Source: Sequoia sempervirens
Taxonomy: Eukaryota; Streptophyta; Pinopsida; Cupressales; Cupressaceae
Direction: 5' to 3'
DNA length: 64,000 nt
Assembly: GCA_007258455.2 (NCBI GenBank)
Contig: VDFB02321281.1
Coordinates: 1 to 64,000 of the forward strand
Of the stretch, positions 39,490-50,945 are shown piece by piece. Under the pieces are notes generated by a model that had not been told where the DNA came from, did no database searches, and saw only the letters and a list, made by a program, of their open reading frames with translations. The number at the start of each line of letters is the position of its first letter. The stretch's first letter is position 1. The translations under genes and the position numbers were made by a program.

Positions 39490-41376
39490 GATTTTATTGA
39501 GATTTTGATCCTAATGGCTTGTTAGGAAAATTGATGGAAAAATGATCCCCACCACATGTGAAGCATCCTTTCATGGGTCCCTTCCTTCTTGCAGGCCTTT
39601 CGGTATTACTAGAATTTCCTCTAGCATTATTGTTTTTACTGTTGTTGAAGTTATTCCCTCTGCGATCCCTTCTTGGTTCATCCAATTGTTACAGGGTCCT
39701 TTGTCCCCTTTCCTTTGAGAATCTAACCCTCCATTAAACTTCTTTGGAGTTTGATTAACTAGAGGCTCACCAAACTTCTTTTGATTCCTCTCTCAATAGA
39801 TCGAGATAGATTTAAGATTTTGCTCCTACTTAACTACTTTCTCATAAACTAGGTCCATGGTTGTTGGATCATGAACATCAACCTCTCCACCAATTTGGTT
39901 ATTCAGTCCCATGATGAAATTCCTACTTCAAAATTGCTCATCTTTTTGATACATAGGTACGTACCTCAAAAGATGGGTGAATTTCTCCTAGTACTCGTTC
40001 ACCGATGAGTCTCCTTGCTTCATATTCTGGAAATCAGTGAGATTTTGTTCATAGAAGAGTTGGGGCAGCCACCTTTTCAAAAAATCTCAACAAACTACCT
40101 CTAGTTCAGCCTTAAAGAACCGATTCCAAGCTCCATCTTGTTCATCCACTAGTTAGAGGCTTCTCCTGCCAACTAGAAGGCTCCCCAAACAATTTTTGTG
40201 ACCTCAGAATAGTTTCTAATCTAAAATTACTTTTCCATTTGTATCAACCAAGCCTCAACCTCATCTCCACTGGCACTTCCTTTGAATTTAGGAGGGGTAA
40301 TTTTTCTCATATCCCTAGACAATTTAGTTGTCACACATCTTTTACTAATTTCTGACTTGGACTGAGTTTGTGTTTTATCAGTCTCATGTTCACTAGTATG
40401 GGTGTGATCATGAGAATTATCTCCTTCTTCTTCATTATGAGGCACTTCCTCATCATGATTTGGTATTTCTTCTTCTTCTCTATCTTTCTCCCTTACTTCT
40501 TGTTCAAGGTATCCTATATGTTCCTTGGTTTCATCCATCATTTCCAGAATGTGATCCAACTTGGCTTCAGCATTCTCAGCCCCTTGACCTACTTCCTAAA
40601 TTTCCCCAAGATTAGTACGTGTTCTAATCATTTTCCAAAGTCAAAATATACCTAGAGGGTTTCATGGAATTAGATCTAAGAAAGTTTACTTATTATTTCC
40701 AAAACATTATAAAAGAGCATAATTTCACACATAAGAAATTCATTGAAAAACTTATACACGAGTTTTGATAAGAATATGATTTTCATTTATTCAAAATATT
40801 TCAATATCCTTGTTTTACATTGAATGACTATTCAGATAGTCAAGATGAGAGTATCCATCGGATTCACACTCAAATACATAATTGTGTGGGGTGTACCCCT
40901 CAGATTTTTGCTCAAATCTATCCCAAAAAGGGTAGTATGCCTCAAATTTATCTTCTGATACATAGTTTCAAGGTACATATCCCTCAAACTTGCCACTTGT
41001 GACTATTACAATAATTTCAACCATAGGTATAACACGAGGGTCCCTAAACAACATTGTTGGATTGACACTACATTCTGAGGGCATATCCCTAGAAAGTGAT
41101 AATGAGTCTAACTTTGTTGGAGAGACAGGAGGTAGATAATTGAAGTTGGATTCATCTCTTATCCTTCTCTTCTCTTGGCCTATAGGTAGCACTAAGTGCA
41201 TGATTGAATGTTTCAATATCGGTTAGCCAAATGGCATTATCATAATTAGTTCCCTCTATGTTATGGACAAGGGCTTCTCTTTCCTTCTTGGCCCATAGGT
41301 AGTACTCATTTCTAATCATTGACTTTCTTGCACTCATCCTAAGACACACCATCCTGGTGCAAGAATTTCCAAACAT
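39490..41376 (-). pseudogene. Chromovirus gag, decayed
   Basis: Fragments read in order on the minus strand: 41376-41152, 41216-40968, 40559-40227 and 39685-39494. The third contains an acidic stretch and then ITPPKFKGSASGDEVEAWLI, the conserved start of the retrotransposon gag domain. The last contains a zinc knuckle GCFTCGGDHFSINF whose final cysteine is replaced by phenylalanine. Multiple stops and shifts separate them. In an intact element, Gag would form the capsid-like particle and bind RNA through the knuckle. Confidence 0.8.
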
Positions 41377-41454
41377 TAGAATTGTTTAATGGGTGAGGGA
41401 AAACATAGAAAGCAAATAGGTTCCAGAGTTAAACTTGGTAGCTTTGATACCATG

Positions 41455-44344
41455 TGTAACATGCCAAAATTTATACTCAAAATTTTCCTATGTTTCTACT
41501 CACAAGTGAATAATCCATGATGCCATTACATAGCAATAAAAATTTTCTTTTCTAAAACAAAGATAACATGAACATTTGAAATAAACACTATTCAAAAATT
41601 CCATTGCATTTCATTATAATTTCACAATATTTCCAAAGTATTAATTTCATATTAAATATTCACATGTTTATCATTCATGTTTACAATCTTCCATATAAAT
41701 GGATACAAGTGTACATACATAGCTCTTCTGAGCTTCTAGAATTAGAAATACATATGTCCAGGTAATCCCCCTTCAAATCTTGGCCACCAACTAGTGAGGA
41801 GAAGCATCACTTAAAGCAGTTTTCCGCCAACCACGAACTTACTACAGTCCTCCGCACATCTACCTAATGGTAAGATGGCCCTACCCTTTGATGAAGAGAT
41901 TGGTTTGGTAACCCCATTATACTATCCTTTTCTGAGCTTGGTGTTGTGTTCTACAAACTAGAAATTTCCCATATAGTGGCTACAATCTACGTGTATGACA
42001 ATCCCAAACTAGCATGCATAACTGGATCATAGTGAATTGATAGTGCAAAAAGTGGCAACTTACACTACTTTGGCCAAATAATTCAAAACTCAATTATTTT
42101 GAGTGAGAGTCATCCTATTCACACACCTTCCAAGCTTGATTTGCAATGACCACACATATTCTATGCATAAGCTATCCCCTTCACTAGATTATCCCAACTT
42201 AACATAGTTTATAGTAAAACACTCAAACACTCTTTCCTTCATATATAATATGATAATATGGTCCCCATTTTTGGGTTTAACAATCAACTTAGCATCTTAC
42301 ATACTTTTCATGAAGCAAATAAACATAATCATATAAAGCATCTAAATTCCCCTTTCCAATAAATTAAAACAAAACACATAAAATCATGCAATCTTTCCAT
42401 CTTAAATATAAAACAATGTAGAACACTAGCATGCCTATAATCAGATAACTCTAATTGATTAATCTAGTTTCCTAGCACATCCTTCACCAATTAGTTTGCA
42501 ATTCCTTCGCTTGACCAATTTCCACAGTGAAACTCTCTCAATCCTCACTAAACTCACTCTTAAAAACCTCACAAACTCACAACTCGGTAATGCAGTAGAG
42601 TAACTCTCAGAAAATTTAGAAAACAAGAATGCAAGAATGCATCCCAATGAAGAAGAATGCTCCCTATTTATACAAAAATTTGAGCACTCTAAGGCTATAA
42701 AAAAGCTCCCAATATTTCCACATCTCACACTCAAAGCTTCAACTCAACTATGAAGATTTATGGTGGCAGAATAAAAATGATGACTATTTTCTCATGCTCA
42801 TCTAGTCATAGTAATCTCATGACAGTAGAGTGATTTAATCAGAAATGCAAGGATAATGTTTCTACAGGCAGACCATTCCCAGCCAGCTTCATACTTGACT
42901 AATTCTTAGATTCCACTTGCCTTGAATATGCAAGAAATTCAATGAAAAACAAACTTCTAAAAGATGAGAACAATTCACACTTTGGCGCTACATATTTTAC
43001 CATGCACCCTATTTACTTGGCTGGTGTTTACAAAGACTAGGTCAAAGTTCTTTATGCGGTGATGTTCATTCTTCCTTCACAATATTTTACTAAGTCTTCC
43101 ATGTTATATTCATACTATAGTTTGCTTTTTTTCCATGCGCCATTTATATTAGTGTTGCCTTTAGTTTATATTTCCCAACACTTTAAACATTTCATGCAAT
43201 GTTTAATTTATGCGTGCTATTATCAAATGCAACACATTACCCATTGTTTCAGTGCTTTATACTATATGTATAAGTTGTGCTTCATACATTGTATATGTTG
43301 TGTTTTCTATGATATGCACACAATAAAATTTCAGCGCTATATGAAATTATTAACATATATTTAATATATATATATATATATATATTATATATACATATAT
43401 ACATAACATGTATATATATATATCTCCACTTTTAAATTTGTATTATTCAATATTCGAATACACATATTCCACATAATAACATATGCATATATACGTATAT
43501 GTACGTATGTATATGTCAATATACTCGTATGGATGTTTCCTTATCATCAAAGCATACACGTATGTTAATATATATATATATTCACATATTATATAAATAA
43601 ATATATATATATATATATATATCATGTTTTGATATTTAAACACATATTCATAATTCCTATCGATTAACATATATACACGAAGTGTATATATATGTCTCAT
43701 TTGTTCGCTCAATTTTCCCATGCATATGGGTAATTCATCCATGAGCATGCGTAGATACATCTATGTATACTCATATACGTATTCACTCATGTGTATGAAT
43801 TTATCGTAGATACATGCATATATACATATATACATTTTTATGTATACATCTCATCAATTTAATATAAACACATAAGGAAAAACTCATACAAGACAAAAGA
43901 CTTAATCACATAACCTAAATTCAAAATATTCACAAACAAGATCATAACGTCAACTAAACCATACTCAAACAAGGCTAAGGATAACTTACCATTTCCTAAA
44001 AAATTGACTCAACATCACTAAACTAGAAGTGAGTGTGTGAAAGCTTAGTTAGGCTCATTAAGGGTTACTAGACCAAGTTCTCCTGAGTGATACTTCCCCT
44101 CTCTTCCTGAGGATTGAATTTGTCCCCGCATCCAACTTAGTGCATTGCTTGATAGTGGTTAATTGAATCAATTACAACCATTTTCATCATATATTTCATA
44201 GACAAAATCATTATATAACATCATTTTGAATCAAACATTCATTTATTATATTTCCAAGATACATAAAGCATAAACACATACATTTAAAGCATTTTCACTC
44301 AACTAGGTAAAAGTAAATAAGTAATAGCACTATGAGGTGTAATA
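41455..44344 (-). repeat. 5' LTR of the split chromovirus (right copy)
   Basis: It begins TGTAACATGCC (plus-strand view) beside the primer-binding site and ends TGTAATA before the TTATC duplication. It is highly similar to 17975-21101 but lacks that copy's internal duplication. Its AT microsatellite tract lies at about 43345-43850. Confidence 0.88.
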
Positions 44345-44349
44345 TTATC

Positions 44350-44650
44350 TCAATTTATAATTGTTGATGTGAAGATTATTTTTATTGCTAACTTTTATTT
44401 TTATTATACATTTCTTTTTATTTATTGGATGATGGGTTATTTAGGCTGGCCTTGAACTAGTGGAGGCCACAAGGGGGACCTCCTCCCCTTTAATTCAACA
44501 TAGATATTAAGAGGCAACATTAGAATCCAATGAGTTTTTAACTTGGGTAGATGACTAACCACACATTTAGAGGTGACTACCACACCTAGGAAACAAACCC
44601 CACATCGAGAGATGGTAATCACACTCTAGTGGTTAATGACACATTAAGAG
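44350..44650. other. Older intergenic DNA between two insertions
   Basis: After removal of the neighbouring elements this joins 17970 on the left and 49504 on the right. It contains weak repeats of the type CACA-(C/T)TTAGAGGTG(A/G)CTA. No gene was seen. Confidence 0.45.
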
Positions 44651-44655
44651 GTGCC

Positions 44656-45127
44656 TATTAGAAATCTAAAATAGATTGAATAACCCAAGGAACTTCTTAA
44701 GAGAAAATCAAAGCTACATAAATTGAAAAAGAATAAAGAATGCACACCAGAACTCTGAGAGATTATGCAATGTCAATATGACATAATTCATTAAGAGCTT
44801 CCAATATTTCTTGATGTAATGCAAAGATGCATGAATGAATGAAAATACAAGCTAGAAAGTGAGTTTATATAGAACTTAGGAGAGGAAGTAGGTGGAAAAT
44901 CCAACCAATAGGAATAACCACAACAAGTGGAGATAGACCACCAAAAGTGGAGGATGCCACCAAAAGTGGAAAGTGGTTCCACCCTTCAAGGAAGGGGACA
45001 CCCCACACCTATATCCTAGTAATAAACTCACTTTATTATCCTAAGAAAGCTTAATTAAGTGTAGGAAAAACCTAGGACTAAGGGAAAATAAATTAACCCA
45101 CTAGGAAAATGAAAACCTACACCAACA
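44656..45127 (-). repeat. 3' LTR of the non-autonomous element (left copy)
   Basis: It begins TATTAGAAATCTAAAATAG, with the first G of TG mutated, and ends CCTACACCAACA. It aligns with 49025-49498 throughout. Confidence 0.88.
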
Positions 45128-45209
45128 CCCCCCCTTAAGCATAACTTAGGAGGATGCAAAAGATGACGGGTCCTGGAAAATGAGGCCATGTTAGGTACCC
45201 ATATACATA

Positions 45210-46351
45210 TCAAACACCCCCTAGAATAGAGAGAGAATAGAAGAGAAGGACTAAGTAACCCCTCGAAAGATATCCAGTGGTAGATGCTCGAAACCAAATG
45301 GGGAAGATAGTCCATGATTGTTGAACAAAGTTTCTACCCTTAGGAAGAAACATAACCAATGGTGTATGCAAGGTATCTCCCAAATCCTGAAAGGAATATG
45401 TAAGAAGAAAGTGCAAGATGTATGAAGTCTTTGAACTCAATTCAAGTGTCTTCATGTCGATGCTAAAAGTTGTCATAATCAAATTAGGTGTTCTAGGCCA
45501 CATTGTTGAAGATGACAAATTAGAATCTCCTAGAGACTGATGTAGAGCATAAGCTAAAAACTCAAATATCTCCTTTGAAGAAGTCTTCTCCAAATGTTGA
45601 TTCAAAGTATCCACACTCATGTCAAACTGAGATGAATGGGCATGAATGAGAGGGTCAAATTTCCCCTCACAAAAATTGAAGAAGAATCATCTTCATCAAA
45701 GAGAAGATGAATACACTCAATAATTTCTCCCAAATATGCAATATGTGTCTCCATAAGCAAGTCTAAAATACATGTCAAGAGATCATCCCAAACTGAATCA
45801 AGAAGACTATAGATATCCTGCTGCAAGAAGTCATTGGAAGCTTTCAAAGAAGCAACTCTAAACTCTGAAGTAACAATAGTAGATGGAAGGACAAAAGAGT
45901 GGTCCTCAAAGAGAAGATATATGTCCTCAATAGTGTCATCTAGATCCAAGATGAAGGACTCTATGAACAAGAAAGAAATGTTTGGTAGAAATTGGTCCTA
46001 ATGAACTTAATCTATAAGACATAACTGATCCTACTACAATCAATCATTGGAGGCTATCAAAGAAGCATCTATGGAATCTAAAGCTACAATAGGTGATGTC
46101 AATGTAATCTCAACTTGAGGATGAGAAGCAAGAGGAGAATTCTCTATGTCATCTAGACATTCAAGACGTGCATAATATTTAAGCTCCTCTAAAGTATCAA
46201 CATCAAAGGGTATATTATCTGCATCATCAAGTGGAATGAGAAAATCTGCAGCAAGATCATATGGGAATGGAGAAACATGAGGGTATTCAAACATCTCCCA
46301 AATCTTGGTCCAAACTGTGTGGGGACATTCAATGTCCACTATAGCCAACAA
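45210..46351 (-). pseudogene. Decayed repeat-containing ORF of unknown function in the non-autonomous LTR element
   Basis: Blocks 46351-46040 and 45970-45617 are in the same frame with only stops between them; 45620-45210 follows after a shift. The protein is acidic and leucine-rich. Two units can be aligned within it. One is ...SPIVALDSIDASLIASND, later followed by DLDDTIEDIYLLFEDHS. The other is ...STIVTSEFRVASLKASND, later followed by YLGEIIECIHLLFDEDDSS. The shared skeleton is IV-x-ASL-x-ASND, then I-E-(D/C)-I-(Y/H)-L-L-F-(E/D)-(E/D), spaced about 75 residues. I recognise no known domain. A protein of this kind in an element without pol is unexpected unless it helps packaging or was captured. 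Confidence 0.5.
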
Positions 46352-46414
46352 AGTGTCATAATCAACATGACAACCAATTATTCCTATTACATGATCAATT
46401 CTATTACCCTAAAC

Positions 46415-47895
46415 TGTTACACCCCATTGTGTATTTACCTATTTACTATTACTATGTTAGGGTAAATTATTGCATGTGTGAATATAATTAGAATTTTGAT
46501 TGAGAATATATGTGCATGCACTTTGTTAGCAATGAATTATGAATGAATGTTATTTCATTTAATGTTATGTGATGAAATGCATATATGTGAAATGGATGGT
46601 TATTGAATTGGATATTCTAAATATGGGAAAATATTATGTAAATGCATATTTTGATGAACAACTGACTACCGTGGGAATGTGTTAGTTGGATGCAAGTTCA
46701 TGTTAAATCCTCCAAGTGTGAGGGGAAGTATCACTCAAGAGAAGAACTTGGTCGAGTAACCAATAACTTAACCTAACTGAGCTTACACACACACTCACAG
46801 TAGAATGGTTGAGTCAAGTTATTGTGTTGGGAATAGGTAAGTCATCCTTTAGTATGATGTGTTTTCATTAGTAAGGGTCTTTATTACTGTTGAGTGCATT
46901 CTTGGATGATGTTTATGTGTTTAGAGCTTATGAGTTCTTCCTTATATTGCTATGCTTGATTGATTATGTGAACATACGTTGTATGCATATATATGTATGC
47001 ATATGCATGTCAACAATAGACCATACGCATGAAGGAACACATACATAAGAGTACATAGGTAGACGTACCTATGCATGCTTATGAACGGGTTGCTTATGAG
47101 CATGGTGTTATCGAATGGACAATGTGACATGTATGTATATATGTATATATACATCACTAGTATATTACCTATCAATAAGATAGTAATTATGTATGTGCTT
47201 GATTGTGAAATCGAATGTATATATATAAGATATATACATATGTATACATGTGTTGATATATACATATATGTGACAAATGGACATGTCCATACAGAAATAT
47301 CAATATATGTATACATACGTATACATGTACATAGAGGCATATATATATATACAATCAATATTATTATATGAATGTTAACTTGATCTTATTCTTTTGAATA
47401 TCAAATGTATACATATTTGATTGACATGGAATATATATATATATAATACATAGCGTTGAGGCTATTCATTGAGATATATATGTATATGTACATGTGTATA
47501 TATATAAATATATATTTATATATATATATGATTGATAAAGGCCAATTTGTATATATGTTATGCAAAGTATTAAAGGTTGATCTATGCAAGTAATGTGCAA
47601 ATGATAAAGGCCGATATGAAGTAATAAGAAATGGTCAATACCATTTAAAATGCATCACTATTTTATAATAGCGTATTACTTCTACCTTTGAACGAATTTA
47701 TCCAAAAGATAAAAGTGATGGAAAATTAAATAACATGTTTGCTATGTGAGTGGTTTAAATGCATGATAAAAGGAATAATTAGCAAGAAACGTGCTTGGTC
47801 AAAGCACAAGCTTGAACACTATTATCAAGTGTGTCTAGTTTAAGCATGAGTCCATAAAGATAAGACAAAATTTTTAGCCATCTGAGATGTGTTAA
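46415..47895 (+). mobile_element. Probable solo LTR of the short-LTR chromovirus subfamily
   Basis: It starts TGTTACACCCCATTGTGTAT and follows the same course as the LTR at 35344-36876, including the microsatellite (about 46975-47560), ending near GATGTGTTAAA. No internal element sequence is attached. It lies inside the non-autonomous element. A clear target duplication could not be fixed (TAAAC on the left, no exact match on the right), so the right boundary is approximate. Confidence 0.65.
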
Positions 47896-49024
47896 AATGC
47901 CTTTTTTCTAGGACTCATAATTATCCTTATCCAAAACTATCACAAAAGGATGAGTAGAAAAACCCATGAAACAATCCTCAAAGGAATACAAAAGAACACC
48001 GAAAAATCATTAATACACTCCCACACTTTTCACTAGTATCAAAGATCACCCCCTAGATATTATAAGGTCAAAATTTTATAATTTAGTGCATTTACAAATC
48101 CTTTTCCAAGATACAATGCTCAATAGGCTCAAAATAGCCAAAATTACAAATTTTGATACAAAATAAATCTAAGACAAAAGCTGGAAAAAGTAGCCTTATG
48201 GTTGTGAGTGCTCTTCAAGACCTTTCCAATGCCTATTTGTTTTTGAAAATTGAAGCACCAGGGTGAAAGTTATGGCCTCTATGGATGGAAAGTGCTCATC
48301 TCCAGCTTTCCGATGATATCTTGTTTGCTGAAATCCAACACCTAAAGCAAAAGTTATGAATTTTTGAAAAATTACCTGAATTTACCTTGCAGGAAACAAT
48401 TTTTTCTAGCAAAAAAAGTTTTACTTCTAATTTGATTTCTAAAAAATCTACTCATTGTTTGTAGACAATAACAGAAACCCAAAAATATTTTGATGCTAAG
48501 AACAAAGCCTAGAAATTGTTTTTTGATCCAACAAGCAGAAGATGAAAAAATGATTTTTTTAACCTTCAGTTGGTAGAAAAATGACACATTGCACTTTTTG
48601 GACAGCAATTTTCTTCAAATCCGTGCAAGATATACAAAATATAAAAGACACCCAGATGAGATTTAGACCTTGGCTACAAAACCCAAAAATCATTTTTCTT
48701 ACAAATGAGTGGAAATTGGAATTTTGAAGCAAAAAAGAAAACAACTCCAATAAAAAATGGTATTCTTCAAACCCCCATCTGCAATTATGTCAAATGATCT
48801 TCAATTTGGATGGAACAAAAGCCAATTCTAACTTTCTCAATCTTTTTAGATGTGTTGGAGTAGTAAAAAATACTTCCAATATAACCAAAAATGTTGCAAT
48901 CACCTGGATCTCACAAAACACATATGCAAAATAAAGAGGTTATTAAATCTTTGCAAACCCTTTCTTATACTCCAAATCGTTCAAGAAGGCAAGAGAAGAG
49001 CATACGAGAATAAATTTGATACCA

Positions 49025-49498
49025 TGTTAGAAATCTGAAATAGATTGAATAACCCAAGGAACTTTTTAAGAGAAAATCAAAGCTACATAAATTGGAAAAG
49101 CATAAAGAATGCACACTAGAACTCCAAGAGATTATGCAATGTTAATATGACATAATGCATTAAGAGCTTCCAAGAATACTTGATGCAATGCAAAGATGCA
49201 TGAATGAATGCAAATACAAGCTAGGTAGTAAGTTTATATAGAACTTAGGAGAGAAGGTAGATGGCAAATCCAATCAATAGGAATCAACCACAAAAAGTGG
49301 AGATCGACCACCAAAAGTGGAGGATGCCATCAAAAGTGGAAAGTGGTTCCACCTTTTAAGGAAAGGGACACCACACACTTATCTCCTAACTTAATAAACT
49401 CACTTTATTATTTTAATCAAGCTTAATTAAGTGTAGGAAAAATTAGGACTAAGGAAAAATAAATTAACCCACTAGGAAAATAAAAACCTACATCAATA
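49025..49498 (-). repeat. 5' LTR of the non-autonomous element (right copy)
   Basis: It begins TGTTAGAAATCTGAAATAG beside the primer site and ends CCTACATCAATA. Confidence 0.88.
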
Positions 49499-49503
49499 GT
49501 GCC

Positions 49504-49736
49504 AACCACATATGGTGGCCCATCATGCACTAATATGTGATGGCCACGAGTATGTGTCCAACCACACACTTAGAGGTGGCTAGCACACCACTTTAGCTAG
49601 TTGAGATATCCACATTAGATACCAACTTAGATGTACAAATTAGAAGCCATGATGGAAGTTTAAAAGTCATTGCTTGGAAATCCACCCTTAAATGTCTCTT
49701 TAGAGATTTAAACTTGGCTTTCCACAATGAGAACCT
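49504..49736. other. Older intergenic DNA left of the CACTA element
   Basis: No gene. It contains further copies of the CCAACCACA-ACTTAGAGGTGG motif also seen at 44540-44640, so the non-autonomous LTR element entered a degenerate minisatellite. Confidence 0.45.
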
Positions 49737-49765
49737 CACTACAACAAAATAGGCAATTAGTGCCT
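49737..49765 (+). repeat. CACTA terminal inverted repeat, left end
   Basis: CACTACAACAAAATAGGCAA followed by TTAGTGCCT. It is preceded by CCT, the possible 3-bp target duplication. The partner end lies outside the window. Confidence 0.65.
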
Positions 49766-49967
49766 AAAATAGCGCTGAAATTTAGTGCATTTAAGTTCAT
49801 GAATTGGACACTTCTGCGGACGCAAACTTGGCATCAAACTGCATGTTCACTTCGGCACTGGATTTTGTGTCAGAAAAGTAGCACAAGCAATAGCGCCTCC
49901 TTTAGCGCCAAGAATAGCACCGGGAAATGAGACCAATTTAATGTCAAAAATAGAGCCTAAATTAATG

Positions 49968-50575
49968 CCCAATTTGGCTTCTAGTTTTTCTCCCAATCGT
50001 GCTTCCTGTTTTTCTTTTGGTATGGTATCAAAAATAGCTTCTTTTTTGGCTTCCTAATTGACACCAAGTTTCGCTTCCATTATGACGTCCTTTGTTGCTT
50101 CCAGTTTTGCTTCCATTATGACATCCTTTGTTGTTTCCAGTTTGGCTTCCGATTTTGCTTCTGGTTTTTCTTCTTGTGTTGCATCCAGGTTTGCTTCTAG
50201 TTTTGCTTCCGATTTTACTTCCAAGTTTGCTTCCAGTTTTGCTTCCAATTTTGCTTCCATTTTTGCTTCCAATTTTGCTTTCGGTTTTGCTTCCAATTTT
50301 TCTTCCAATTTTTCTTTTGATATAATGTCACTTGTTGCATCTAGCTTTGCTTCCATTTTTGCATCTTTTGTTGCTTCTAATATGGCTTCTATTATTGCAT
50401 CTTTTGTTGCTTCTAAAATTGCTTCCATTATTACTTCTTTGTTTGCTACCTAAATTGCTTTTGTTTTTACTTCATAGATAACGCCAAGTTTTGCTTCCAA
50501 GATTGCTTCTGGTTTGCTTCTAGTTTGGATTCCATTGTTGCTTCCTTTTTTGCTTCTAAAAATGCTTCCATTTAT
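49968..50575. repeat. 12-bp tandem array (consensus TTTTGCTTCCAA) next to the CACTA end
   Basis: Dozens of units of the form TTTTGCTTCCA(A/T/G) follow one another, often in exact 12-base register, with occasional blocks such as ATTATGACGTCCTTTGTTGC. The array is open on both strands (minus 50428-50054; plus 50058-50453). Translated on the minus strand it gives a four-residue repeat of the KLEA or KMEA type. Being a perfect low-complexity repeat, it is more likely a DNA-level array than a protein gene. Subterminal arrays of short motifs are the binding sites of TNPA-type proteins in En/Spm, which suggests that role here. Confidence 0.8.
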
Positions 50576-50580
50576 TAATT

Positions 50581-50661
50581 TAATATGTTTTATTTCAATT
50601 TAATTAGTTAAATATATCATGCCTCTTAAATAATTCATATGATTATAGAGTAAGTAATTTA
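50581..50661 (+). repeat. 81-bp direct repeat, copy 1
   Basis: It contains TTAGTTAAATATATCATGCC and TCTTAAATAA-TCATATGATT and matches 52014-52094 with very few differences. It flanks a 1.35 kb segment of different composition. Confidence 0.85.
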
Positions 50662-50945
50662 TTTTTTATTCATAAGAGAAGTATTATATTAGATATCAAA
50701 AAATGAGTACATTATGTCTTCACAACAGGGAAAATGTTCAAAATGCATCCCAAACCCTGATATAACCCTCAAAATTGCAGAGCCGAGATACCAAGACTAT
50801 CAACTAGGACCAACCACATCGACCGCAGCCAACAGAGGGAACAAAACACTAACTACAAACTACTATACTATCAACAAACATGAACATTTAAACCCAACCA
50901 GACAAACCACCACACATGACGCCATACCCGGCCCATAAAACCTGG

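Larger units (their letters stand above)
17975..44344 (-). mobile_element. Ty3/gypsy chromovirus, full length but split by a nested element
   Basis: The element is transcribed right to left. Its 5' LTR is 41455-44344 and its 3' LTR is 17975-21101. A perfect 5-bp duplication TTATC flanks both ends (17970-17974 and 44345-44349), so all 26.4 kb between is one insertion plus what later entered it. The primer site reads TGGTATCAAAGC on the minus strand, next to the 5' LTR (about 41441-41452). The polypurine tract CACAAGGGAGGGAATA lies next to the 3' LTR (21102-21117). gag is at 39.5-41.4 kb and protease-RT-RNaseH-integrase at 21.2-24.4 kb and 39.2-39.4 kb. Removal of the 14.8 kb nested element gives about 11.6 kb, a normal size for Tekay/Del-like chromoviruses with long LTRs. 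The coding frames are broken throughout, so this copy is inactive. Confidence 0.9.
44656..49498 (-). mobile_element. Non-autonomous minus-strand LTR retrotransposon
   Basis: LTRs of about 473 bp (44656-45127 and 49025-49498) are flanked by the perfect 5-bp duplication GTGCC (44651-44655 and 49499-49503). The minus-strand primer site is TGGTATCAAATT, next to the right LTR (about 49011-49022). A purine run, GGGGGGG on the minus strand, lies next to the left LTR (45128-45134). Between them lies a decayed repeat-containing ORF (45210-46351, minus), a probable solo LTR insertion (46415-47895), and about 1.1 kb of non-coding sequence. No gag, RT or integrase was found, so it depended on other elements. 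The LTRs differ at roughly one position in ten by eye, so it is old. Confidence 0.88.

Noticed and set aside
50054..50453. Lys/Glu/Ala repeat protein (LEA-like) or its opposite-strand serine-rich frame
   Set aside because: Both frames come from one 12-bp DNA repeat without stop codons. No non-repetitive coding sequence flanks it, so a DNA array is the simpler reading.
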